A stretch of 64,000 nucleotides of DNA from Saprospiraceae bacterium (GTDB lineage Bacteria; Bacteroidota; Bacteroidia; Chitinophagales; Saprospiraceae), in NCBI GenBank assembly GCA_041392805.1, contig JAWKLJ010000001.1:124001-188000 (forward strand), read 5' to 3'. The notes below the pieces were generated by a model. The model saw only the letters and a program-made list of their open reading frames with translations, searched no databases and was not told the origin of the DNA. Below are positions 1 through 7,823 of the stretch, piece after piece (the stretch's first letter is position 1; every line of letters begins with the position of its first letter). Made by a program: the position numbers and the translations under genes.

Positions 1-613
1 TAGCAAAATAGAGGTCATCCAACAACAACCTCGTTTTTTTACTTTCAGGGTCATACTCCAATAATCGACCATTAGGCCGATGTTCCAACAAATCCATTTT
101 GTAGTCGTGGAAAGCAAATTTATAAGAAGCATCTGAAAAATAGATTTTGCCATCTCGCCCAACCTCTACATCATCCGTCATACCAAATGGCAACCCATCG
201 TGCTCCGTCGTTAAGGTATATATTTCCCCTTTAGGGTTAATAGACAGCAGCCCTTTTTGGCCATCTGCTACCAATAGGTTTCCCAAAAAATCAAAGTGCA
301 AACCAAGTGGTCGCCCACCCGTGTTAGCTAATACCTCTGGTGTTTCTTTTCGCCCATCAAACCGAATGATACTCCCATTTAGACTGGAACCATACAAACG
401 GCCTTGCTGGTCAATTGCCACATCTTCACAAGCCTCACACTCACCATTGTATAAAACCAATAAACGACTCAGTTTATCGTTTACTTCATACTTGCCTTCT
501 AATGCTGGTGCACGCGGAGGCCGCCAGGACACCGGTTCGAGCTGTACGGGAAAAAATAAAAGATATGCTATCAAACATAAAATTACTGACAACAGCAATA
601 TGCGAAATTTCAT
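1..613 (-). CDS. Strictosidine synthase/SMP-30-like beta-propeller protein, partial (C-terminus missing)
   Basis: Reading the minus strand from an ATG at 613 gives an open frame to the window edge, about 204 residues. It begins with one hydrophobic segment (residues 4-22, signal anchor or signal peptide). Propeller-type repeats follow, such as EDVAIDQQGRLYGSS, GRPLGLHFDFLGNLLVADG and DDVEVGRDGKIYFSDASYKF. The order and the YFSDAS strand resemble the strictosidine synthase/APMAP/SMP-30 superfamily, whose bacterial members are often lactonases or unassigned hydrolases. Substrate cannot be inferred. The end lies beyond base 1. A TAGGTTTG box 20 bases upstream fits a Bacteroidota promoter. The plus-strand frames over this stretch are its shadows. 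Confidence 0.75.
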   Translation of the reverse strand, partial: MKFRILLLSVILCLIAYLLFFPVQLEPVSWRPPRAPALEGKYEVNDKLSRLLVLYNGECEACEDVAIDQQGRLYGSSLNGSIIRFDGRKETPEVLANTGGRPLGLHFDFLGNLLVADGQKGLLSINPKGEIYTLTTEHDGLPFGMTDDVEVGRDGKIYFSDASYKFAFHDYKMDLLEHRPNGRLLEYDPESKKTRLLLDDLYFA

Positions 614-632
614 ACCGGAGATTTAGAAAACA

Positions 633-640
633 CAAACCTA
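633..640 (-). promoter_or_regulatory. Candidate -7 box of the propeller gene
   Basis: Minus strand TAGGTTTG matches the Bacteroidota -7 consensus TANNTTTG and lies 20 bases before the ATG at 613. No convincing TTG lies at the usual -33 distance, so this is a one-box prediction. Confidence 0.35.
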
Positions 641-817
641 ATGCTTTCGGCAATAGATGATAACTGTTTAGCCTAAGTAAAAGTAATACTTTTTGAAAAA
701 AAACATCAAAGAGGTGTACCTTTTCAAAAAGCCCGCATTATGATAGCAAAATCAACCGGAAAATAAATGAAACGGTAAGCATAATAACTTATTATAGCAA
801 TTTTGGGCTAAAAAATG

Positions 818-825
818 TACTTTTG
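818..825 (+). promoter_or_regulatory. Candidate -7 box of the ECF sigma gene
   Basis: TACTTTTG matches TANNTTTG. It overlaps the most upstream possible start codons (TTG 823, ATG 826). If it is the real -7 box, transcription begins near 831-834 and translation must start at ATG 874. No clear -33 element is visible. Confidence 0.4.
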
Positions 826-873
826 ATGTTTTCAAAACTTCAGTTAAGCCGAAGCCATATAAAAAATGCAGGC

Positions 874-1437
874 ATGAGTGTCTCTAAGAAGACTTTTTCC
901 GTAGAGCATATGCAGGAAGAGTGGCTAGAAGTACAAGCAGCCCAGCACGATCCCGCTCGATTCCGACCGCTATATAATCGTTATTATGAACCTATCTTTC
1001 GCTTTATTTTCCGCAGAACCAATGAAGAAGAGCTTACAGCCGATCTTTGTTCCCAAGTTTTTTTGAAAGCCCTACAACAATTAAAAGTTTATTCCTACAA
1101 AGGCGTTCCCTTTTCGGCATGGCTTTATAGAATTGCCAGTAATGAAATAGCTCAACATTACCGGGCTTCACAAAAAAACAGAGTCGTCAGCATTGAAGAA
1201 ACTTCTTTTTCAGATATGATAGACGAACTTAAAGAAGAAGACACGGAAGGACTAAGGCAGAAATTGTTACAGACCCTGGATCAGCTCAAGGAGGAAGACC
1301 TGGAATTAATTGAATTGCGTTTTTTTGAACAGCGTTCTTTTAAAGAGGTGGCTGAATTGACTGGCATCACAGAGAACAACGCAAAGGTGAGAACATACCG
1401 GATTTTGGAAAGAATGAAAAAGAAGCTTTCCATCTAA
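874..1437 (+). CDS. RNA polymerase sigma-70 factor, ECF subfamily
   Basis: About 187 aa from ATG 874. Region 2 covers roughly residues 30-95: the helix with DLCSQVFLKALQQL, then FSAWLYRIASNEIAQHYR, which is the usual -10 recognition surface of ECF factors. Region 4 covers residues 135-183, with LELIELRFFEQRSFKEVAELTG and a recognition helix NNAKVRTYRILERM. An upstream start at 823/826 would add 16-17 residues, but the candidate promoter box overlaps it, so 874 is preferred. The gene lies 49 bases before a large membrane protein that probably partners it. The family redirects RNA polymerase to stress or surface regulons; the target is unknown here. Confidence 0.88.
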   Translation: MSVSKKTFSVEHMQEEWLEVQAAQHDPARFRPLYNRYYEPIFRFIFRRTNEEELTADLCSQVFLKALQQLKVYSYKGVPFSAWLYRIASNEIAQHYRASQKNRVVSIEETSFSDMIDELKEEDTEGLRQKLLQTLDQLKEEDLELIELRFFEQRSFKEVAELTGITENNAKVRTYRILERMKKKLSI

Positions 1438-1486
1438 AGGAGAGAGAAGGAGGCTTTACCTTCTTTTTCATCCAATAATAATTCCG

Positions 1487-3223
1487 ATGAAGAAAAACTA
1501 CAAAATATTAATAAATCCAAAACAGCCCAGCCAAGCGCAAATCGCCAAGCACATGGATTTTGACGCCTTGCTGGAGCAATTGGACACTAATAAAGACAAA
1601 TCGGGTATGGGGCGTATCCGAAAACTTTATTATTACGGTGGGGCTATCGCTGCTTCCATCTCCTTATTAGTGGTATTTTGGCTAAGCAATCAACAAAATG
1701 GCACTCAAACCGCCCTCCAATATTTTGCCGAAAGGCCTTATGTCAATCCGCCTATCAAAAATGTCAATCCGCAATTTGCTAGCTATAAAGTAGCCGTCAA
1801 CCAAGGTGGCATCTATGAATACGAAAGTGGTTCAAGACTTGTGGTGCCTGCAGCCGCCTTTATAGATGATAGAGGCAAACTCATCGAAGGGGAAGTAGAG
1901 ATTCATTATCGGGAAATGCATGATTATATCGATTTTTTCCTTTCGGGGATTCCAATGACTTATGATTCTGCAAACGTCCGCTACACCTTGGAATCGGCTG
2001 GTATGATCGAAATCTATGCCGAAAAAGAAGGCAAGCGAGTCAATATGGCTCCTGGAAAACATATCGACATTTCGCTTATTTCCCAAATTGATGTACCCAA
2101 TATCAATATTCCACCAAGTTTTAATATCTATAAATTGGATACCAGTGCCCGAAAATGGGTCTACCAGGATATTGACCAATTGGCCATTATTGATGATGTT
2201 TTACCTACACTTGAATCAACCCATCCTGCTTATGCTGTTTTAAACACTTACAAAACACAATTAAACTTACTTGATAATCAAAAGATTAAAGATACAGAGG
2301 CCCTAAATTCGCGCTTCCCTCAACCCATTGCTCCTATCCGCCCACAACGGGCGGAAGGCAATTTACCTACCTTTGGCCTTTCTTTTGAAGGCTTCTCCAT
2401 TCTCCTTGATGAGCAAAGTATTTCCGCTGAGGAAAGACAAACGCTCCGCTCACAGATTGAAAACATCATCTGGGAAGTTTCTGCTAAAAACACCAATTTC
2501 GACACCCGTGCCTTACAAGTAGAATGGGAAGGTGCGCGCCTTCGTAAATTGCAGGCCTGGGAATATGAAATCACTTATTTTAGCGGTTCGCAGGAGGTAG
2601 CCATCATCATTAATCGCGTCTTAACTGGCGATTTATTTAATCAGGCCATTGCCCAATATGAGCAAGACTTGGAGATATACAATGCTGCCCTGACAGTGTA
2701 TAACCAAAACGTATCACAAGAAAAAGTCAATATTGAATCTCAATACCTTGCCGCTAAAGATAAATTAAAAGAAGATTTTTTGCAGGCATTGGCCACCACT
2801 CAAACGGGAGAAACGAAGAGCCTGGCCCAAGATTTAAATAAACGAAGGGTAAGTAACCAATTTCGAGCCACTGGGTTCGGAATCTGGAATTGTGACCGTC
2901 CCGTCCCTCCCCTTGAACAAGTGGTTCGGGCCAAGTTCGTAGATCAAAATGGCAAAGTGCTACGCAATTTACCTGGTTACCTGGTCGATAAAACACGAAA
3001 CACCATCGAACGTTTTTTAGCCACCAAAAACATTCCGATTGCTTATAACACACTTTCCGACAATATGCTTTGGCTAATCACGGAAGACCAGAAAATTGCG
3101 CTAATCAAACCGGCGCAATTCAAAGCCATCCCGAGTGGAGCTAAGCGGCATACCTTCCAGGTAGAAATACTGGAGGAAACAGCTAAGGAAGAGAAAGACA
3201 TCAGAAGAATGCTTGAGTTTTAA
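1487..3223 (+). CDS. Membrane protein of unknown function, probable partner of the ECF sigma factor
   Basis: 578 aa. A soluble N-terminus of about 46 residues could be cytoplasmic. One transmembrane helix lies at about residues 48-66 (GAIAASISLLVVFWL), followed by a large, probably periplasmic, part. Residues 100-230 are beta-rich and include a YREMHDYIDFFLSGIPM stretch that I associate with uncharacterised Bacteroidota proteins. Residues 395-440 look like a charged coiled coil. The topology (short inside, one helix, long outside) and position directly after an ECF sigma gene suggest an anti-sigma or signal-sensing role. There is no zinc-finger anti-sigma motif near the N-terminus and no FecR-like signature that I can see, so the role is inferred from context only. 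Confidence 0.6.
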   Translation: MKKNYKILINPKQPSQAQIAKHMDFDALLEQLDTNKDKSGMGRIRKLYYYGGAIAASISLLVVFWLSNQQNGTQTALQYFAERPYVNPPIKNVNPQFASYKVAVNQGGIYEYESGSRLVVPAAAFIDDRGKLIEGEVEIHYREMHDYIDFFLSGIPMTYDSANVRYTLESAGMIEIYAEKEGKRVNMAPGKHIDISLISQIDVPNINIPPSFNIYKLDTSARKWVYQDIDQLAIIDDVLPTLESTHPAYAVLNTYKTQLNLLDNQKIKDTEALNSRFPQPIAPIRPQRAEGNLPTFGLSFEGFSILLDEQSISAEERQTLRSQIENIIWEVSAKNTNFDTRALQVEWEGARLRKLQAWEYEITYFSGSQEVAIIINRVLTGDLFNQAIAQYEQDLEIYNAALTVYNQNVSQEKVNIESQYLAAKDKLKEDFLQALATTQTGETKSLAQDLNKRRVSNQFRATGFGIWNCDRPVPPLEQVVRAKFVDQNGKVLRNLPGYLVDKTRNTIERFLATKNIPIAYNTLSDNMLWLITEDQKIALIKPAQFKAIPSGAKRHTFQVEILEETAKEEKDIRRMLEF

Positions 3224-3362
3224 TTTGGGGATGTTTTAGCTAATTATCCAATTAAACACCTCATCTAAACAAAATACGGCACAATCGAAATCCTTTCTTT
3301 TTATATATTTAGCAAAAGTCTTAACTTGGAAAAAGCCATGTGTTTTTTACAACTCTTTTGCT

Positions 3363-4658
3363 ATGCTAGAAACCTTAGAATATGGGTTTTACGGAGCTTT
3401 GATTTTTCAAATGAGCTTTATGTTCATTTTGTTTCTGCAAAACCAAAAAAAGGCTTATTACATTTATTATTCCCTCTATATTTTAGGGATATTTCTAGCG
3501 ATGGAGCCCAAAATCCTGGGGATACGGCATGCCTTTGTTTTTGTGTTGGAGTGGCCGATCATTCTCTTTTATTTTCTGTTCCTCGAATCCTTCTTACAGC
3601 TTAATACGGTATCTCCTACCTATAAAAAAGTATTTTCCTACTTAAAGCCTATCGCCTTATCATTTTTTTTGCTTCAATTAGGTTTAACCTTTGCCAAGGA
3701 ATTTTTCGGCCCTATGGAAATAGTCGATTCCATTACCCACCGATTTGATGACTTTATCATTATTTTGACTTTCCTTTTCGGTTGTTATACTTTGGCAGTG
3801 ACCTACAGGCTTAAAAACGCCCTATCGATATATATCCTGATTGGAACGTCTGCCTTGCTGATTGGGGCTATTCTCAATAAACTGGTTATAGTAACAGGTG
3901 AAAGATATTCCATTATCATTGGCACTTTTATCGAATTATTGCTTTTCTCTGCCGCTGTTGGTTATAAGACCAACTTGATAGAAGCAGAAAAAAGAAAAAC
4001 CCAAGAGCAACTCATGCAAGCCAATTTGCTGGCCTTGAGAGATCAAATGAGCCCCCATTTTATTGCGAATTGTCTTAACTCTATCAAGTTGTTAATACAA
4101 CAAAAAAAAGAAAAAGAAGCCGTCGAATACCTAACCGAATTTTCAAAATTGCATCGGCTTATTGTGGAGCATTTCAAAGACATGAAGGTCTCGCTAAAGA
4201 AAGAACTAACCATTTGCAAGTCTTACCTGGAAATGGAAAAACTGCGGTTTAAACAGTCCTTTAATTATGCTTTCGATATCAAGGCAGATGATAATTTATT
4301 GACTTTCGTAGAAGTTCCTCCATTGTTGTTTCAACCGATTATTGAGAATGCCATTTGGCATGGTCTAATGAAAAAAGAGGGATGCAAAAACCTAATGATC
4401 AGCGTAGAAAGCACAGATTCTTACCTAACATGTACGATAGAAGACAATGGAATTGGGCGACCAGCAGCTATAAAAGACCCCGATTTTATAGCGCAGCCTC
4501 AATCACAAAAATCGACAGGCCTCTCAAACACCTTGGAAAAGATAACGGTCTTTAATGAACTCTATCATACTAACATTTTGATTGACCTTATTGATAAGCA
4601 CAATGAAATGGGGCAACCCAGTGGTTTCAAGGTCGTCTTTACCCTATTTTATGATTAA
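3363..4658 (+). CDS. 7-TM LytS-type sensor histidine kinase
   Basis: 431 aa. Seven hydrophobic segments lie within residues 5-205, resembling the 7TM-DISM sensor module. A short coiled linker (EAEKRKTQEQLMQANLLALRDQ) leads to the His_kinase (PF06580) box at about residue 235, SPHFIANCLNSIKLL. The canonical family form is NPHFLFNSLN, so Asn to Ser and Phe to Ala changes surround the phospho-accepting His, which is kept. The ATPase domain shows the N box (PIIENAIWHGL) and G box (DNGIGRPAA). The next gene, 11 bases downstream, is its LytTR response regulator, so the two form a standard two-component operon. The signal is unknown. Confidence 0.9.
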   Translation: MLETLEYGFYGALIFQMSFMFILFLQNQKKAYYIYYSLYILGIFLAMEPKILGIRHAFVFVLEWPIILFYFLFLESFLQLNTVSPTYKKVFSYLKPIALSFFLLQLGLTFAKEFFGPMEIVDSITHRFDDFIIILTFLFGCYTLAVTYRLKNALSIYILIGTSALLIGAILNKLVIVTGERYSIIIGTFIELLLFSAAVGYKTNLIEAEKRKTQEQLMQANLLALRDQMSPHFIANCLNSIKLLIQQKKEKEAVEYLTEFSKLHRLIVEHFKDMKVSLKKELTICKSYLEMEKLRFKQSFNYAFDIKADDNLLTFVEVPPLLFQPIIENAIWHGLMKKEGCKNLMISVESTDSYLTCTIEDNGIGRPAAIKDPDFIAQPQSQKSTGLSNTLEKITVFNELYHTNILIDLIDKHNEMGQPSGFKVVFTLFYD

Positions 4659-4669
4659 AAAAACACCAA

Positions 4670-5413
4670 ATGTTAAAAGCAATACTGATTGATGATGAAC
4701 AGGACGCCTTGGATGTCCTAGAAATGGATATCAAAAAATACTGTGGTGAGGATGTAAAAGTTATTGAAAAATGCTCTTCCCCTGTGGAAGGCTTAAAGGC
4801 GATAAGGCGGCTTAAACCAAACCTGGTTTTTCTCGATATTCAAATGCCTGAAATTAATGGCTTCGAAATGCTCGAAATATTAAAAGACATTGACTTCAAT
4901 CTGGTATTCACCACAGCGCATGATGATTACGCCGTAAGGGCATTCAAAGTAAGTGCCGTGGATTATTTACTCAAACCCGTCGATAAAAATGAATTAATAA
5001 CTGCTATAGAAAAAGTCAAAAGTAGGGCACAAACGGTCCCCCAAAAGGAGTTTCAGGTTTTGCTGGAAAATGTAAAGCAGATAAAAACCATTGCCGTAAA
5101 AAACCAAAAGGAATATCGTTTTTTTGAGGTGACGGAGATTATGTATGTTAAAGCAGACGGAAATTTCAGCTATCTTTATTTTGAAAATAAAACGAAAGAA
5201 CATACCTCCTATTCTTTGGGTAAGATGGAAGAGTTGCTCCCTCCGCAAATGTTCTTTAGAATTCATGCTTCTTATATTATCAATCGCAATTTTCTAAAGA
5301 AATACACCACAAGAGACGGAGGATACCTCATCATGAAGGATGGAAATAAACTTTCTGTTGCTAAAAGCAGAAAAACAGAATTTGATGATTGGCTTGGTTT
5401 TAATGATGATTAG
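4670..5413 (+). CDS. LytTR-family response regulator
   Basis: 247 aa. The receiver domain spans residues 1-120. It has the acidic pair IDDEQ near residue 10, the phospho-acceptor Asp in LVFLDIQMPEINGFE (about residue 55), the conserved Thr in FTTAHDD and the Lys in DYLLKPVD. The C-terminal LytTR DNA-binding domain (about 140-245) shows YVKADGNFSYLYFE and the MFFRIHASYIINRNFLKKY signature. It pairs with the histidine kinase just upstream. LytTR regulators bind direct repeats in promoters; targets are not visible here. Confidence 0.93.
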   Translation: MLKAILIDDEQDALDVLEMDIKKYCGEDVKVIEKCSSPVEGLKAIRRLKPNLVFLDIQMPEINGFEMLEILKDIDFNLVFTTAHDDYAVRAFKVSAVDYLLKPVDKNELITAIEKVKSRAQTVPQKEFQVLLENVKQIKTIAVKNQKEYRFFEVTEIMYVKADGNFSYLYFENKTKEHTSYSLGKMEELLPPQMFFRIHASYIINRNFLKKYTTRDGGYLIMKDGNKLSVAKSRKTEFDDWLGFNDD

Positions 5414-5808
5414 GCCTTTTTTCTGGATAGATTGACGGTTTTACTTATTTCTCTCCATCATTCCTACCTCACCTCTTCAATTAAAACTTTATTCCTACAA
5501 TTTAACCGCCAGGATGGTCGATTTATCCAAAACCAATTTTAAGATTCCATGAAAAAGCTAATATTTGTTTTACGAAACTTTTCTGACTCCAAAAAACCAA
5601 ATAAAACTATACAACTGAATTTTCGACCTTACCGACAGTTCAGTTCCCTTTTAAAATTGGATAACAAATCATCAAGAACAACATCCCATGAAACATTTTT
5701 CTTGGCATTTTTTCTCGTTATTATCCAGCAAAAACGCTACTTATAGCCGCAATTTGAGGGAATCTATAACCAGATAAATTGCCTTGAAATTTTATAGTGC
5801 AAGCAGTA
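5414..5808. other. Gap without a convincing gene
   Basis: Nearly 400 bases between the response regulator and an isolated terminator hairpin. A 65-codon frame (5549-5746) and a 29-codon frame starting near 5690 (MKHFSWHFFSLLSSKN) have signal-peptide-like starts but no recognisable body. The second looks like the first residues of a secreted protein whose rest has gone. This may be a decayed gene or an untranslated RNA; neither can be shown from sequence. Confidence 0.3.
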
Positions 5809-5863
5809 CAAGGCCGGAAACCCATCATCAGCTTCGAACTGGGTATTCCGGCCTTGTTTTTTT
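5809..5863 (+). terminator. Rho-independent terminator hairpin
   Basis: CAAGGCCGGAA (5809-5819) pairs with TTCCGGCCTTG (5846-5856), with an inner ACCCA/TGGGT extension, and is followed by seven T. It is a strong plus-strand terminator but lies about 400 bases after the nearest plus-strand stop codon (5413). Confidence 0.8.
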
Positions 5864-6006
5864 GGTTCTTTGTTAAATTTACCTACCAATCCTTTGCTCA
5901 CATCCATATTTCCCGCAACTTGATCTAAAAAAAAAATGTTTTTAGTCCATGACTAACTATCTTCGTCATTAGAAAATTACCAGCAGCAGTTTATAAAAAC
6001 AAATAG

Positions 6007-7782
6007 ATGAAACAATTTTTTAAGTTCTTTTTTGCCTCTTGTTTAGGTTTTGTTGTAGGGAGTATTGTGCTAACGTTTCTTTCCATAGCCATCTTTAGCA
6101 GCATAGCTGCCAGTGGCAGCCAACCCAAACCCATTGGAGCCAATTCTGTGCTTCACCTTACCTTTGACCAAGCCATCCCAGAACAAACCAATAACCTTGA
6201 GGTTTCTCCTTTTGACCTGGAAAACCAGAAAATATTAGGCTTACATGATATCCTTTATGCCTTAGAGGCCGCTAGTAAAGACGATAAGATCAAAGCCATT
6301 TTCCTGGAAATGGAATCGGTTCCGGTCAGTTTTGCCAGCGTGGATTTACTCAGAAAGGCCATTCAAACCTGCAAAGATGAAGGCAAATTTGTGGTTGCCT
6401 ACGCCAAATATTATACCCAGGGCGCTTATTACCTGGCCTCTGTGGCTGATCGGGTCCACGTTAGTCCCATCGGATCTGTGGATTTTAGAGGATTCTCCGC
6501 TTCTTTGACCTTTTTTAAGGATATGCTGGATCGGGTAGGCATCAATATGCAAATTCTTTATGTGGGCAAATTCAAAGGAGCGACCGAGCCTTATCGCCGC
6601 AATGACCTATCGCCTGAGAATCGCCTGCAAATCAGGGACTTCATTACCCAGTTGTATGACCACTATGTGGAGCAAGTAGGTATATCCAGGAACATAAGCC
6701 CTGCTGATTTGAAAAAAATGGCGGATGATTACATCGGGAATGATCCTAATAAGGCTTTGGAACTTGGTTTAATTGATGGGGTTGGCTATAGAGATAATGC
6801 GTTGAGCGAGCTCAGGGACGCCATAGGATTGGGAGAAAAGGATAAAATTAAATTGGTGACTTTGCAGGATTACTACAGCAACAACCCGCCAAGCCTGAAT
6901 TTAAGTATAAAAAACAAAGTAGCCGTTATCTATGCTGAAGGAGCTATCCTGGATGGAAAGGGCTCACCTGGTAGTACTGGCGACAAAAAATACGTTGATA
7001 TTATTGATAAATTAACGAAAGATGACAATGTAAAAGCGGTTGTTTTGCGAGTAAATTCCCCAGGTGGCTCGGCCATGGCTTCCGAAAACATGTGGCGTTC
7101 ACTTAGTCTATTAAAAGAGGCCGGCAAACCGCTTGTTGTTTCTATGGGTGACTATGCGGCCTCCGGCGGATATTATATTGCTTGCATGGCGGATAGCATT
7201 GTCGCCCAGAAAAATACCATTACTGGCTCTATCGGTATTTTCAGTATCATCCCAAGTACACAAAAATTGTTTAATGAAAAACTAGGTATTCATTTTGACA
7301 CCGTTAAGACCGGTCGATTCTCTTTGGGGCTCAACACTACTTTTGACATGACGCCTGAAGAAAGGGCCTTATATCAGGCCCAAACTAATCGTTTATACGA
7401 TGTTTTCATCAAAAGGGTCAGTGATGGCCGACATCTTCCTGAGGCACAAGTCAGAGAAATTGCCGAAGGGCGGGTATGGACGGGCGCTAGTGCCCAAAAA
7501 ATTGGCTTAGTTGACAAGATTGGAGACCTGGACGATGCCATCGCTTTGGCTGCTTCGATGAGTAACCTTGAGACCTACCGGGTGTCGACCTATCCCAAAA
7601 TAAAAGAGCCATTGCTACAAATGATCGAAGAATTAACAGGCACAGGTGATAGTGAGGCGCTTCAGGATAGATTGATTCGAAGTGAGTTGGCCGATTATTA
7701 TCCTTATTATAAACAGCTCAAAGACCTTTCGGCAGCAAAGGGTGCACAGGCTAGATTGCCACTGGTCATTCCTTTTCATTAG
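6007..7782 (+). CDS. sppA: Signal peptide peptidase SppA, 67-kDa type
   Basis: 591 aa, the size of the long two-domain SppA of E. coli. An N-terminal membrane helix (residues 10-32) anchors it. Two tandem S49 repeats follow. The catalytic Lys of the N-terminal repeat is in YVGKFKGATEPYRR (about residue 195) and the nucleophile Ser of the C-terminal repeat is in GDYAASGGYYIAC (about residue 390). This split Ser/Lys dyad across the two halves is typical of long SppA. The protein degrades signal peptides and other membrane-embedded peptides on the periplasmic side of the inner membrane. The promoter region before it contains a weak TATCTTCG box. Confidence 0.95.
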   Translation: MKQFFKFFFASCLGFVVGSIVLTFLSIAIFSSIAASGSQPKPIGANSVLHLTFDQAIPEQTNNLEVSPFDLENQKILGLHDILYALEAASKDDKIKAIFLEMESVPVSFASVDLLRKAIQTCKDEGKFVVAYAKYYTQGAYYLASVADRVHVSPIGSVDFRGFSASLTFFKDMLDRVGINMQILYVGKFKGATEPYRRNDLSPENRLQIRDFITQLYDHYVEQVGISRNISPADLKKMADDYIGNDPNKALELGLIDGVGYRDNALSELRDAIGLGEKDKIKLVTLQDYYSNNPPSLNLSIKNKVAVIYAEGAILDGKGSPGSTGDKKYVDIIDKLTKDDNVKAVVLRVNSPGGSAMASENMWRSLSLLKEAGKPLVVSMGDYAASGGYYIACMADSIVAQKNTITGSIGIFSIIPSTQKLFNEKLGIHFDTVKTGRFSLGLNTTFDMTPEERALYQAQTNRLYDVFIKRVSDGRHLPEAQVREIAEGRVWTGASAQKIGLVDKIGDLDDAIALAASMSNLETYRVSTYPKIKEPLLQMIEELTGTGDSEALQDRLIRSELADYYPYYKQLKDLSAAKGAQARLPLVIPFH

Positions 7783-7811
7783 GATGTACTGGCCATTTCC
7801 ATCCTTTCCCT

Positions 7812-7819
7812 TACTTTTG
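7812..7819 (+). promoter_or_regulatory. Candidate -7 box abutting the glycosyltransferase start
   Basis: TACTTTTG matches TANNTTTG and ends only four bases before the GTG start at 7824. If functional, it would give a leaderless or nearly leaderless transcript. No clear -33 TTG is visible. Confidence 0.4.
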
Positions 7820-7823
7820 GAGA

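Noticed and set aside
520..545. A GGTTCGAGC string that could suggest a tRNA T-loop
   Set aside because: No matching acceptor, D or anticodon stems around it, and it lies inside the coding part of the propeller gene.
147..626. A 159-codon plus-strand frame near the window start
   Set aside because: It is antisense to the minus-strand propeller gene (1-613), which has a signal sequence and clear propeller repeats; the plus-strand product has low-complexity Ser/Pro composition.
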